This document shows, piece by piece, positions 1 to 11,033 of a stretch of DNA of 63,964 nt (positions are counted from its first letter, which is position 1; each line of letters opens with the position of its first letter). The DNA comes from Enhygromyxa salina (GTDB taxonomy: Bacteria; Myxococcota_A; Polyangia; Nannocystales; Nannocystaceae), in NCBI RefSeq assembly GCF_002994615.1, contig NZ_PVNK01000204.1:1-63964 (forward strand), given 5' to 3'. The position numbers and the translations under genes were made by a program. The notes under the pieces were generated by a model. It searched no databases. It saw only the letters and a list, made by a program, of their open reading frames with translations, and was not told the origin of the DNA.

Positions 1-106
1 GAGGGGCGAGCGAGGGGAGCGGACGAGAGGGGAGTGGGCGAGGGGCGAGGCGTGCTCGCCCACTCGTCTCCTGCGTCCATCGGACGCGCCGGGTGACGAA
101 CTCGAG

Positions 107-1801
<1,695 letters not shown>

Positions 1802-1926
1802 GGCTCGACCCTATCACCCACGGCATGGGGAATGAAGCGCGCGACCCTCGGAGGCCGGGAGATGGATCCGAGTTCACCAGCCGGCCCGAGGTCGCGAATG
1901 TCAGCTACGCAGAGACAACAAAGGAG

Positions 1927-4900
1927 TCAGGGAGGCGACGAAACGACTCCTCGCATGGCGCGCAGCGAGAGCGCGAGGGTCTCGGCCAGCTGGCCGACGA
2001 ACACGCGCTCGTCGTCGTCGGTGATCTTGGTCGCGCTGTGGTTCATCAGCGTGTAGATCGTTGCGACGACGAAGGCGAGGTCGATCGGGTCGTGCGGGTC
2101 TTGACCGAGCAAACGCGCGACCAGAGGGTGGTTGCGATGCAGGGCGATGCCCGTCAGCCGGACCTCGGCGATCGTCGGTTCGTCGGTGTGGATCAGGTCG
2201 AGGTGGGCGAGGCGGAGCTCGTCGAGCAGGTCTTTGTGGCGCTCTCGGGCCCAGCGTAGCTGCTCGTGGACGGCGCCGAGCAGGCGCTCGCGTGGGGAGC
2301 TCGGCGCGGCTTGGGCCTCGGGCATGGCCACGGCCGCGGGGACGACGGCCTCGGCCGTCGGGGGTTGCGCGGATCGGGCTGGCTCGGCACGCGCGGTCGG
2401 CTCGGGGTCCGCGAGCGGTTTTGGTTCGGGTTCCGGCTCTGGTTCGGGTTCTGCTTCCGGGTCCGGGTCTGGGTCTGAAGCTGGGTTCAGCTCTCCGGGC
2501 GTACCGCCACGGGCTGCTAGCGCGTCGCGCAGGGTCGGGGGGACGACCTCGGACGCGAGCTGCCGGAGGAGCTTGACCCGCTTGCCGACATCTTTGAGCT
2601 CTTCGACCTCGCCGAGCGCAGACTCGAAGCAGAAGTTGACCCACGCCAGGTACTCGAGGCCGCGCTCATGGTCGGTCGTGGCCATCCCGGCGGCGCGCAG
2701 CTTGTTGGCCAGGTCGATGTAGAGGATCAGTATCTGGCGATGGAGGCTGCTGCGCTGGCGCGCGTCGAGGTCCAGCTCGTTGCTGCCGTGCACGAGGTTG
2801 GCGCCGTGAACGATCCCGGCGCAGGGCAGGGTGTCGAGCAGCGCGACGCGCTGGAGCTGGCGCCCGGCGCGGGCGAAGATCAGCTGAGGAGCTGCGCGCG
2901 TCGGCGTGAGCGGCGAGTAGTCGCGGGGGATCCACAGCTCGCACTCGAGGCCCCCGGCGATCTGGGCCTTGCGATCAACCAGCCTGGTGATGTGCGCTTC
3001 GGGCCGCTCGACCTTGGGCGCGCTGGCCAGCTTGGCGAGCTCGGTTAGCCGCGCCTCCCAGCCGCGGTCGAGCTCCTCGACCTTGGTGTGGCCGCGGAGG
3101 CAGGCGAGCTCGGCCTGATCGACGAGCAGGACCAGCTGCTTGAACAGGTCCCGCGCGGGCGCTCGCGGGCGCAGCTCGACCAGGACACCGACCGGGCGGC
3201 GACGCGATCGCGCGACGACCTCGTCGAGGCTGTAGGTCTTGCCCCACAGATCGCGAAAGCCCGAGATCTGGCGCGCGGCCGCGTAGGCTTGCTCGCGGAT
3301 CCTTCGCCGGTCTTTGTCAGCTTCGTGGCTCAGGTGAGCGAGGACCAGCGGCCAGGCCTCGCGGCGAAATTCCTCGGGCCGCTCGTCCCACTCGTCGCAC
3401 AGCTCGAGGACCAGGGCGGGGACGCTGCGCCGCAGCTGGCGGATGAGCCTGCGGTAGTGCTTGGTGTGTTGCTCGGGCTCGCCCTCGACGTCGAGCGGGA
3501 GCCGCTCGTCGATCACGATCGCGTCGACCGGGAGGTGCACGCGCGTGCTCGACTCGCGGCCGCTGTGGACCTCGCGCCCGGCGGTCCCGAGCACGAGGTC
3601 GAGGCCGGGCTCGGCGCGCACGCGCGAGAGGCCGATCTCGCCGCTGCGCTGGTCGCCGTGGACCTCGCGGATCACGAACACCCTGGCGGGGTCGAGGGTC
3701 GCCTCGGTCAGGGGCGGGCGCGCGCCGAGCTTGCCGAACACGTGGCGGTGGCGTAGGCGGGGGTGACCGTCGGCGATCGCGTCGCCGGTCAGCGCGCGCA
3801 GATCCTCGCGCTCGAGCTCGTCGGCCTTGACGATCTCCGGGTCCTTGACCTGCGCCCAGCTGGTGTCGCGGTCGACGAGCTCGAGCCGGCCGTGCTCGGC
3901 GAGGATCCCCTCGATCTTTTCGAGGCTGAGGCCGGCGCCCGAGACCGTGTCGAAGAGATCGAGGGTCCGAATCGCGTCGCGGATCGAGGGGTCGTCACGC
4001 TCGAGGCCGAGCACGGCGGCGCGGGTCAACAAGCGCGCGAGCCAGCGCTTGACGGAGGCGGTCTCGCCCTCGTAGGTGGCGCACAGCCTCTCGATGAGCT
4101 CGCGCGCGGCGTCGCGCAGGCGGTCGAGCACGCGGTCCCAGACCCGGTCGTGGTTCAAGCCCTGCCACGACTCGTCGGGCGTGAGCTCGGGCTGATCGAT
4201 GACCGCGAGCAGCGGCCCGCAGCCGAGCTCGACCTCGACCTCGCACAGGAGGCGCCGGGCTCGAAACACGCGGACCGTGGTCGTCGCGAGGGCGTCGGCG
4301 TCGAGGTCCTCGAGCGCGGGGCCGAGCTCGCCGAAGGCTGGCAACACCAGGCCCTCGAAGTCGGGCTTGGTGTCCACGACCCAGCGTTCGGCTCGGGCTC
4401 CGGCGGACGAGAGCGCGAGCAGCAGCTGCGCGCGGACCTCGGCCGGGGACACGAGGGGCTGGTCGCGGTGGCGCAGCTCGTTGAGCACCGCCTCGGTGTC
4501 GAAGAGCTCGCAGCTGTCGGGCCCCCACAGCGCGCGGACGATCTTGCGGTCGCCGGGCCCGAGGATCACGACCTCCGGGGCGAGGATGCGGGGGTCCTTG
4601 GGGCGGCCTGGCAAGTAGCGGATGTGGCCGTGGGTGCGGTGGTGCGCGGCGATGTCTGCGAGCGAGAGCCGTGGCCCGTCGAGCTGCGCGAACAGAGCTT
4701 GGCCCGCGAGCGGCTCGTGGCTGTCGGCTGGGCCGAGGCGCGCCGGGCTCAGCTCGGGCAGGAGCTCGTCGGGGGGCAGGTAAAAGTCCGGGGTGAGGTC
4801 AGCCCCGGCCTTGCTCAGCAGCGCCACCTGCGAGCGCGGATCGAGCAGCCCGATCAGCCAGCGCTTGACCAGGCCGCGCCCGCTGGCCTCGTTGACCGTG

Positions 4901-6519
4901 CCCTGGCCGAGCTCGAGCAGCCGGGCGAGGGGCTCACGCAGGGCGGACAGGGCCCCGAGCAGCGCGCGGACGAAGGTCATGTCGCGGACCGCGTCGGTGT
5001 AGTCGTCGTTGGGCTCGAACTCGGCGTCGATGACCAGCCAGAGGTTGGGGATGCCGAGCTCGAGCTCGAGCCGCCCGAGCAGGTGGCGCTGCTTGTAGAG
5101 CATGACGTGGGCGGGGTGCTCGAGCTGCGGGGCGTCGAGGGTGTGGCAGTCGACGCCGACCTCTCCGGCCAGCTCGAGCTGCGGCACCGAGCGGATCGGG
5201 CCGCAGATGGCGAGCTCGAGGTGCGTGGGCAGGACCGGATCGCCCTCGCGCTCGAGCCAGGCCGCGCGCCCGATCGCGCGGCGTTGCTCGCGAGCGAGGA
5301 GCGAGTCGGCGTGGACGAGGTCGACCCCGAGCACGCGAGCGAGTCGCGGGGCCTCGTCCTCGCCCAGCATGACGACCGCAGACCCGGCGTCAGGGTCGAG
5401 GCCGCGGTAGGTGAGCGTGCCCCAGCGCGGGGTCTCGCCGGCCTCGACCTGGTCGACGAGATCGCGCAGGGACACGTCGCGGTTGGCGTCACGACAGTCC
5501 GGCCAGCTCAGCTCTTCGGCCAGCGCGAGGGCCTCGACGCTGTCGCGGAGCTCGTCGAGCTCGGTGTAGTCGAGCAGCTGCAGCCGGATCCAACCACCGA
5601 CCTCGCGCTGGCGGGCCTCGTCACGGGCCTTCTTCCACAGCATCCAGCGCGCCCGCCGAACGTTGTCGACGATCCGCGCGAGCGCGTCGTCGCTGACGAT
5701 CTTCGCCTGCGAGACGTCCTTGCGCAGCTGCTCGCCCTCGACGACCGCGAGCAGGTGGGTCCCGCACTCGGGCAGCGAGCGCGAGTCGATCCAGACCCCG
5801 TCCTTGACCAGGTGCAGCTGGGTGTAGTCGGCGTTGTCGGCCACGACCTTCATCGCCCCGACAAAGCCGGGACCCTCGACCCGGATCGCGCTCGCCTCCG
5901 TGTCGTCGATGACCAGGCCCCGGCTGATGCGCTTGCGATCGAGAAAGATCGCCGCGCTCGCGTAGCCGCAGCGCTGGCGCAGGTACTGCTCTTCGGCGAG
6001 CTGACCGGTGAGGTTCAAGAAGAAGTCGACGAACAGCCGCGGGCGCAGGCGCTGCTTGACGTGGAGCTCGGTCGTGGCCGCGCTGGCCTCGTGGACGCGG
6101 ATCTCGTCGCGCTGGCCGGGGCGCATGTGAAGCTCGACCACGCCGCTGCGCAGGTGGATGTGCTTGGGCTTCATGCCCAGCGCGGCGTTGAGCGCGAGCG
6201 CGAGCTGGCGGACGCCGCGGACCTTGCGGCCGTGGCCTTTGGTGAACAGCGAGCCGTAGAGGTCGTCGATCTCGGCCTCGGTGAAGGGCGCGCCGTCGAA
6301 GCGCATGCGCATGTCGTCGGCGTCGATCTCGAACTCGATCGTCTCGGCCCCGCGCAGGACCGCGGCCTGGACCAGCTCGAGTACGTAGCGGCGCGGATCC
6401 GCCAGCTGGAACTTCTGCATCTTCGCCCGGGCCTGCTCGCGGTCGAGGGTGAACTGACCCTCGGAGTCCACGGCCCCGTCTGCGCGCAGGTCGTCGATCA
6501 GGTCATCGATCGCTGCCAT
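1927..6519 (-). CDS. Giant protein with degenerate GHKL-like N-terminal fold, partner of the upstream GHKL ATPase
   Basis: 1530 aa, cytoplasmic by appearance (no signal or TM). Residues about 30-150 align by eye with a GHKL/HSP90-type ATPase fold: YVLELVQAAV stands where the N-box (ELIQNAIDAG in the neighbour) should be, followed by a short DGAPFTEAEI segment and SLFTKGHGRKVRGVRQLALA in place of the G2 lid, but the Mg-binding Asn and the G1 Asp-x-Gly-x-Gly are missing, so ATP hydrolysis is unlikely. The middle contains at least two copies of a module (about 480-560 and 755-830) with an ELELG/EVELG-x-LWLVID-like strand and a VKRWL-x-x-LL helix. Residues about 1345-1375 are an Asp/Glu-Pro linker, followed by a helical C-terminal domain. 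Start chosen at ATG 6519 because a GGAGG lies a few bases upstream; it overlaps the upstream gene by 22 bp, implying coupled translation. No named family recognised. Confidence 0.85.
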   Translation of the reverse strand: MAAIDDLIDDLRADGAVDSEGQFTLDREQARAKMQKFQLADPRRYVLELVQAAVLRGAETIEFEIDADDMRMRFDGAPFTEAEIDDLYGSLFTKGHGRKVRGVRQLALALNAALGMKPKHIHLRSGVVELHMRPGQRDEIRVHEASAATTELHVKQRLRPRLFVDFFLNLTGQLAEEQYLRQRCGYASAAIFLDRKRISRGLVIDDTEASAIRVEGPGFVGAMKVVADNADYTQLHLVKDGVWIDSRSLPECGTHLLAVVEGEQLRKDVSQAKIVSDDALARIVDNVRRARWMLWKKARDEARQREVGGWIRLQLLDYTELDELRDSVEALALAEELSWPDCRDANRDVSLRDLVDQVEAGETPRWGTLTYRGLDPDAGSAVVMLGEDEAPRLARVLGVDLVHADSLLAREQRRAIGRAAWLEREGDPVLPTHLELAICGPIRSVPQLELAGEVGVDCHTLDAPQLEHPAHVMLYKQRHLLGRLELELGIPNLWLVIDAEFEPNDDYTDAVRDMTFVRALLGALSALREPLARLLELGQGTVNEASGRGLVKRWLIGLLDPRSQVALLSKAGADLTPDFYLPPDELLPELSPARLGPADSHEPLAGQALFAQLDGPRLSLADIAAHHRTHGHIRYLPGRPKDPRILAPEVVILGPGDRKIVRALWGPDSCELFDTEAVLNELRHRDQPLVSPAEVRAQLLLALSSAGARAERWVVDTKPDFEGLVLPAFGELGPALEDLDADALATTTVRVFRARRLLCEVEVELGCGPLLAVIDQPELTPDESWQGLNHDRVWDRVLDRLRDAARELIERLCATYEGETASVKRWLARLLTRAAVLGLERDDPSIRDAIRTLDLFDTVSGAGLSLEKIEGILAEHGRLELVDRDTSWAQVKDPEIVKADELEREDLRALTGDAIADGHPRLRHRHVFGKLGARPPLTEATLDPARVFVIREVHGDQRSGEIGLSRVRAEPGLDLVLGTAGREVHSGRESSTRVHLPVDAIVIDERLPLDVEGEPEQHTKHYRRLIRQLRRSVPALVLELCDEWDERPEEFRREAWPLVLAHLSHEADKDRRRIREQAYAAARQISGFRDLWGKTYSLDEVVARSRRRPVGVLVELRPRAPARDLFKQLVLLVDQAELACLRGHTKVEELDRGWEARLTELAKLASAPKVERPEAHITRLVDRKAQIAGGLECELWIPRDYSPLTPTRAAPQLIFARAGRQLQRVALLDTLPCAGIVHGANLVHGSNELDLDARQRSSLHRQILILYIDLANKLRAAGMATTDHERGLEYLAWVNFCFESALGEVEELKDVGKRVKLLRQLASEVVPPTLRDALAARGGTPGELNPASDPDPDPEAEPEPEPEPEPKPLADPEPTARAEPARSAQPPTAEAVVPAAVAMPEAQAAPSSPRERLLGAVHEQLRWARERHKDLLDELRLAHLDLIHTDEPTIAEVRLTGIALHRNHPLVARLLGQDPHDPIDLAFVVATIYTLMNHSATKITDDDERVFVGQLAETLALSLRAMRGVVSSPP

Positions 6520-8153
6520 CGGGCCTCCACGGCGTGACTCGCCAGTTTGTTGTCGCGCTCGGGGCCGAAGCCGACGTCGGCGCCGCCGCGCAGGTAGAAC
6601 AGCTTGAGCAGCAAGTAGGCGGCGATCTCGGGCTCGACCCGGGCGACCTCGAGCAGGTGCGAGACCGTGGGGTGATCGGCGTTGAGGACCACGAGCCGCT
6701 TGGCGCCGAACCACCCGCTCGACAGCTGGCCGATGTCTTCGATCGCCGTGAGCTCGCCGAGCACGCGCTGGGTGATCGCGACGTGATCGGCGACCGGCGA
6801 GCGGGGGTACGCGAGGTGGGCGAGGGCGATGTCGGCGACCCGGGCGTCCTGGCGCTCGAGCAGCGCGAGGGTGGCGTCGCGCAGGGGCTGCCAGCGCTCG
6901 CGCTCGACGGTCGTGGCCGGGATCGCGGTGCACAGCGAGGTCACGGGCTTGGGCGCGCGCCCGCAGACCCGGGCGAGGAGCTCGGTGAGCACGCTGTCGT
7001 CGGGGCACAGCAAGACCGTGTCGCCGCGGGCGAGGAGCGCGGCGGTCACCGGGGAGGCGAGCGAGGCCGTCCAGCAGCGCTCGATGCGTTTGCGGACCCG
7101 GGCCAGGGACAGGAGCTCGGGCCCGCCCTCGGCCCGCAGCGCCGGGACGATCGGGCGCTCGAACACGAGCTCGGGCGGCTCGCCGTGGTCGTCGATCACG
7201 TTCAGCAGCCGCGCGCGGAGGAGCTCGAGCTCGCGCGCTTCACCGGGCTCGTCGGTCGCCGCCGCGGTCAGGCGCTCGAGCGTCGCAACCAGCTCTTCGA
7301 CGAGTCGCGTCCGCGCGAGCCGACCGACGATGTTCATGGCCTTGACGAAGTTGTCGTCGCGGATCACGTCGTCGCGGGTCAGGGTGTGCTCGATGTAGCG
7401 TGAGTCGATCTTGAACGCGACGTGGGGCAGGCGATCGTCGCGCTCCTCGTGGAGCGTGAGCCCGCCGTGGTAGTAGCCGCGCAGAGCCTCGCGCTGGTCG
7501 ACGTAGCCGAGCAGCAGCAGCGTGCCCTCTTCCTCGTGGCGGACGACGCAGCGGGCGTCAAGTTCGAAGGGGCGCGAGATCAGCTCGTCGTCGCAGCGGA
7601 CCTCGACCCGCGCGTGCTTGCACCAATACTCGAGGATCTCGCGGGCTCGGGCGCGGGCCCGCTCGACCTCGGCCGGCGTCGCGTGCTTGTAGATCCGGAT
7701 CGTCGTGCCCTCGGTCGGGTGCTCGAGCGCGATGCGCTGGAAGCTGCGGTCCTTGCGGAACAGCACGCGCCAGTACTCCCCGGTCCGTCCGGTGTCGACG
7801 CACACGAGGTCGGGCTCGATCGCGAAGACCGAGACGAAGCCGATGCCGAAGCGGCCGATCTTGGTGTAGTCGCCGTCCTTGGCCGACGAGAACAGCCGCG
7901 TGAGGCGGGTGTCGATGATCTGCCGATCCATGCCCGCGCCCGCGTCGACGACCTCGACGATCATCAGGCCGGGATCGTCACCGTTGGGATCGTCGGGGGG
8001 CTCGTGATCGATGCGAAGGTCGATCTCCGGGCTGCCCGCGTCGATCGCGTTTTGGATCAGCTCGCGCAAGAAGGACCATGGATCGGAGAACTGGTGGACG
8101 AGGGTCTCGAGGGCGTCGCCGACCTCGCTCGCCTCGTTCGGAGCGCCGCTCAT
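6498..8153 (-). CDS. GHKL (HSP90-like) ATPase
   Basis: 551 aa. N-terminal GHKL ATPase with all boxes visible: N-box ELIQNAIDAG (31-40; E31 and N35 are the expected general base and Mg ligand), G1 DAGAGM (70-75), G2 lid IGRFGIGFVSVF (99-110), G3 GTTIRI (149-154). The SxxFGIGF-like lid and the order of boxes resemble HSP90/MutL more than histidine kinases; there is no dimerisation/His domain and no TM. Residues 160-551 are not recognised. Start chosen at ATG 8153 (MSGAPNE), which leaves 30 residues before the N-box; an upstream in-frame ATG at 8240 would add a low-complexity tail. First gene of a two-gene operon, overlapping the giant partner by 22 bp. Possibly a regulatory or defence ATPase; the substrate is unknown. 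Confidence 0.88.
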   Translation of the reverse strand: MSGAPNEASEVGDALETLVHQFSDPWSFLRELIQNAIDAGSPEIDLRIDHEPPDDPNGDDPGLMIVEVVDAGAGMDRQIIDTRLTRLFSSAKDGDYTKIGRFGIGFVSVFAIEPDLVCVDTGRTGEYWRVLFRKDRSFQRIALEHPTEGTTIRIYKHATPAEVERARARAREILEYWCKHARVEVRCDDELISRPFELDARCVVRHEEEGTLLLLGYVDQREALRGYYHGGLTLHEERDDRLPHVAFKIDSRYIEHTLTRDDVIRDDNFVKAMNIVGRLARTRLVEELVATLERLTAAATDEPGEARELELLRARLLNVIDDHGEPPELVFERPIVPALRAEGGPELLSLARVRKRIERCWTASLASPVTAALLARGDTVLLCPDDSVLTELLARVCGRAPKPVTSLCTAIPATTVERERWQPLRDATLALLERQDARVADIALAHLAYPRSPVADHVAITQRVLGELTAIEDIGQLSSGWFGAKRLVVLNADHPTVSHLLEVARVEPEIAAYLLLKLFYLRGGADVGFGPERDNKLASHAVEARWQRSMT

Positions 8154-8344
8154 CGTCGCCGATGATAGCCCACGCGAGCTGCGCGCGAGCTGCTCTCGTC
8201 CGTCGCGACTCGTCCTTTGTGGCTGACGACGCGACTCCAAAGGGGTCGCCGCTCCAATTTTTTTACCCCCCTCGCCGAGCTTCAGCGACAGGTCGACGGC
8301 GGAGCCTGAGCCCGCCGGCGGGCGGCCTGTTAGATTCTGGGCTC

Positions 8345-9868
8345 ATGCGCCTGCCCTACGCGTCGGTGTCGGTCCTCGCCATGTTGTTGGTGCTCGGCTG
8401 CGAGCCCAAGCCGCAGCCGCAGCCGCCCGAGCCCGAGCCCGCGTCCGAGCAGGCGGTCTGTGCGGGCGCCGACGCCTTGACCGAGGTCTGGAGCCCGGTC
8501 CGCCGGACCGAGCTCGACGCGGCCCTCAACCAGGTCCCGGGCGAGTGGCCAAGGCAGGTGATCGAGACGATCGACGCCCGCGTGGCCGCGCGGGGCGAGG
8601 CCTGGCGGGGCACCTATGTTCGGGCCTGCGAGCAGCACGACCGCCGGACCCAGCGTTGCCTCGACGCGCAGCTGTGGGAGCTCGACGCCATGGTCGCGCT
8701 CGCGACCGACGACCCGGCCTGGGCCGCGTCCGTGTGGGCCGAGCTCGACGCGATCCTCCGCGACACCGAGGCCTGCGAGGGGCGGCAGGAGCCGAGCTTC
8801 GACGCGCCCGCGCTCCCGCGCTCCGTCGGTCGGAGGTGGCGGGCGCTGCAGCTGCTGCTCAACACCTCGTCACAGGCGGCGGTGACCGAGACCTTGCGCG
8901 ACATCGAGGCCAACGAGACCGTCCGCGAGACCCCGGCCTACGCCCTGCCGCTCGCGGCGATCCGGGCCGTCGAGGCGCTCAACGAGGGCAAGCTCGACGA
9001 GGCCGCCGCCGCCCTCGACCAGGCCGAGGCCCTCGCCGCGACGCTCGGCGCCCGCGCGCAGGTGTCCGTGGCCCACATCCGCGCGGTCATGGCCTGGACC
9101 AAAGGAGAGGTCGAGGCCGGCGTGCAAGCGGTCGAGCAAGCGGTCGAGGCCGCGCGCGAGCAGGAGGACCCGTGGCTGGTGTTCACGGCGCTGCGCAACC
9201 TCGGGCGGGTCAAGATTCAGCTCGGCGATCACGTCGGCGCGGTCGGACCCCTGACCGAGGCCGTGTCGCTGTCGACGCGGCTCGCCGGGCCCGAGAACCC
9301 GCACACCGCCGAGGTCCAGACCAGCCTCGCCGAGGCCCAGCTCGGGCTCGGGCAGGTCGAGGCCGCCTACGATCTGCTGACCCAGGCGCGCGACAGCTTC
9401 GTCAACACCCTCGGCCCCGACCACCCCCAGACCCTCGCGGCGGTCGAGGCGATCGGCCGGCTGTTCGTCGTGGCCGGGCGGCCCGGCGACGCGCTCTCGG
9501 CCTACATGGATCTGCTCGAGGTCTACGGCGAGCTCTACGGCCCCAAGGACTGGCGCACGGCCCAGGTCAAGCTCGAGCTCGGCGACCTGCTGATGGCCAT
9601 GGATCAGCACGACGGCGCGTGGAGGATGTACACGGAGGCCCTCACGCCCCTCGTGCAGGGCCTGGGCCCGGCTCACCGGATGTCGATCCGGGCGATGATC
9701 CACCTCGGGATCGCCGAGTTCGCCCTCGGCAACCTCGACCAGGCCGAGGTCCTGTGCACGCGCGGCAGCGACCTGGTCAAGGCGCTGCCCGAGGCCGACC
9801 CGCTCCACGCCGAGGTCGAGATGTGCGTCTCGCAGCTGGCCAAGGCCCGCAAGCCCGGCAGTCGCTGA
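8345..9868 (+). CDS. TPR-repeat lipoprotein
   Basis: 507 aa. Signal peptide with lipobox (LLVLGC), then a Pro/Glu/Gln-rich linker of about 20 residues. From about residue 170 onward the protein is alpha-helical with TPR repeats; the C-terminal half (about 285-500) has the long TPR_12-type units with GPENPHT / GPDHPQT turns that are commonly seen fused behind Hanks-type kinases in Nannocystineae. Here the module is exported instead. ATG 8345 is chosen because it starts the signal peptide directly. Divergent from the GHKL operon (190 bp between starts). Likely a scaffold at the envelope; partners are unknown. Confidence 0.85.
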   Translation: MRLPYASVSVLAMLLVLGCEPKPQPQPPEPEPASEQAVCAGADALTEVWSPVRRTELDAALNQVPGEWPRQVIETIDARVAARGEAWRGTYVRACEQHDRRTQRCLDAQLWELDAMVALATDDPAWAASVWAELDAILRDTEACEGRQEPSFDAPALPRSVGRRWRALQLLLNTSSQAAVTETLRDIEANETVRETPAYALPLAAIRAVEALNEGKLDEAAAALDQAEALAATLGARAQVSVAHIRAVMAWTKGEVEAGVQAVEQAVEAAREQEDPWLVFTALRNLGRVKIQLGDHVGAVGPLTEAVSLSTRLAGPENPHTAEVQTSLAEAQLGLGQVEAAYDLLTQARDSFVNTLGPDHPQTLAAVEAIGRLFVVAGRPGDALSAYMDLLEVYGELYGPKDWRTAQVKLELGDLLMAMDQHDGAWRMYTEALTPLVQGLGPAHRMSIRAMIHLGIAEFALGNLDQAEVLCTRGSDLVKALPEADPLHAEVEMCVSQLAKARKPGSR

Positions 9869-9888
9869 CAGCCGCGGGGGTTCAAATG

Positions 9889-10062
9889 AGCCCACCGAGC
9901 GACCGGCCGCTACGGCCGTGCGTGGCCGAGTTGCTGACGCCCGCGGGGGTCAAATGAGCCCCCTTTAGGGGGCCACGTGGACCACGGCGAAGCTCATACC
10001 AGCCCACCGAGCGAGGAGCGACCGGCCGTGCGTCGCCGAGTTGCTGACGCCTGTGGGGGGTC
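9889..10062. repeat. Imperfect direct repeats in convergent intergenic region
   Basis: Two copies of an approximately 62-bp sequence (9889-9950 and 10001-10062) share AGCCCACCGAGCGA, CCGGCCG, and GCCGAGTTGCTGACGCC followed by a G-run and TCAA; a third partial copy of the GCTGAC-GCGGGGG-TCAAATGAGCC part overlaps the end of the TPR gene (about 9862-9892). The repeats fill the space between two convergent genes and provide or abut both stop codons. Origin is unknown. Confidence 0.7.
9958..9973. terminator. Candidate bidirectional terminator hairpin
   Basis: GCCCCC-TTTA-GGGGGC stem-loop between the convergent TPR and MBL genes. No U-tract follows on either strand, so this is a weak call based on stem strength and position. 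Confidence 0.35.
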
Positions 10063-10927
10063 AAGAACAGCCGGCCCAGGCAAGGCTCGCGAGGCACTCG
10101 TCGGCCTTGAACTTGCCGCGCTCGTCGCGGGTGATCTTCGCGGCCGCGACCTTCGGATCGTGGGTGAAGAAGGCCCAGCCGCGCTCCGCGATCACGCGCT
10201 CGAGCATCGCCTGCTTCTCGTCGATCAGCAGCTCCGGGTAGCGGTCGTAGCCCATGGTGATCGGCAGGTGGACCCAGGGGACCCCGGGGATCAGGTCGCC
10301 CATGAAGGTCACCGGGCCGCGCGGGCTCTCGACGCGGGTCAGCATCAGCCCGGGCGTGTGGCCGTGGCTGTAGGTGAAGGAGAAGCGCGGACCGAGCGTG
10401 GTCGAGCGCTCACCGTCGACGAGCTCGACGCGGCCCGTGCCCTCGAGCAGCTCGCACAGACCCGGGATGAAGCTCGCGCGGTCGCGGGGGTGGGGGGCGA
10501 GGGCCCGGTCCCAGGCCTGCTGGCCGATCACGTAGGCCGCGTTGGGAAACGCCAGCTCGAGCGCGCCGCCGGTCTCGTCCCACGACCTGAGCAGGCCCCC
10601 CGCGTGGTCGAAGTGCAGGTGCGAGAGCACGACCACGTCGATGTCTTCGGGTGCCAGCTCGAGCGCGGCCAGCGAGCGCAGGAGCACGTGCTCGGCCTCC
10701 TGGACCCCGTAGCGCTCGCGCAGCTTGGGCTCGAAGAAGGCCCCGATCCCCGTCTCGAGCAAGACGGTGCGCCCGCCGTCGCGGACCAGCAGCGAGCGAC
10801 ACGCGAGGTCGATGCGGTGGCGGTCGTCGGCCGGCGCCCACCGCTCCCAGACCGCCCGTGGGCAGTTGCCGAACATCGATCCGCCGTCGAGCTTTTGGGT
10901 GTTGCCTTCGACCGAGTGCAGCTGCAT
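10061..10927 (-). CDS. MBL-fold metallo-hydrolase
   Basis: 288 aa, no signal peptide. Metallo-beta-lactamase fold: the dinuclear metal motif HLHFDHAGG is at about 103-111, followed by a conserved SHGHTPG segment (about 188-194), FMGDLIPG (about 209-216) and a final THDP histidine (about 261). This layout resembles the N-acyl homoserine lactonase / quorum-quenching-type MBL group, but the substrate cannot be read from sequence. Start chosen at ATG 10927 (MQLHSVEGN), where the first beta strand begins; the in-frame extension upstream looks non-coding. Divergent from purE. Confidence 0.88.
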   Translation of the reverse strand: MQLHSVEGNTQKLDGGSMFGNCPRAVWERWAPADDRHRIDLACRSLLVRDGGRTVLLETGIGAFFEPKLRERYGVQEAEHVLLRSLAALELAPEDIDVVVLSHLHFDHAGGLLRSWDETGGALELAFPNAAYVIGQQAWDRALAPHPRDRASFIPGLCELLEGTGRVELVDGERSTTLGPRFSFTYSHGHTPGLMLTRVESPRGPVTFMGDLIPGVPWVHLPITMGYDRYPELLIDEKQAMLERVIAERGWAFFTHDPKVAAAKITRDERGKFKADECLASLAWAGCS

Positions 10928-11033
10928 GGCGGCGGCATAGCACGAAAGGGGAACCACGCGGACCACGCTTGCCGTCGCGGCGGGTGGCGCCTACCCTCGG
11001 GTGCTCCCCAGTCGCGCCGCTGGAATCAAGACC

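Noticed and set aside
3763..6537. 924-codon plus-strand frame opposite the giant GHKL-like protein
   Set aside because: Antisense shadow: low-complexity Asp/Glu/Leu composition with no domain, while the minus frame has folded-protein composition and overlaps an upstream gene as in an operon.
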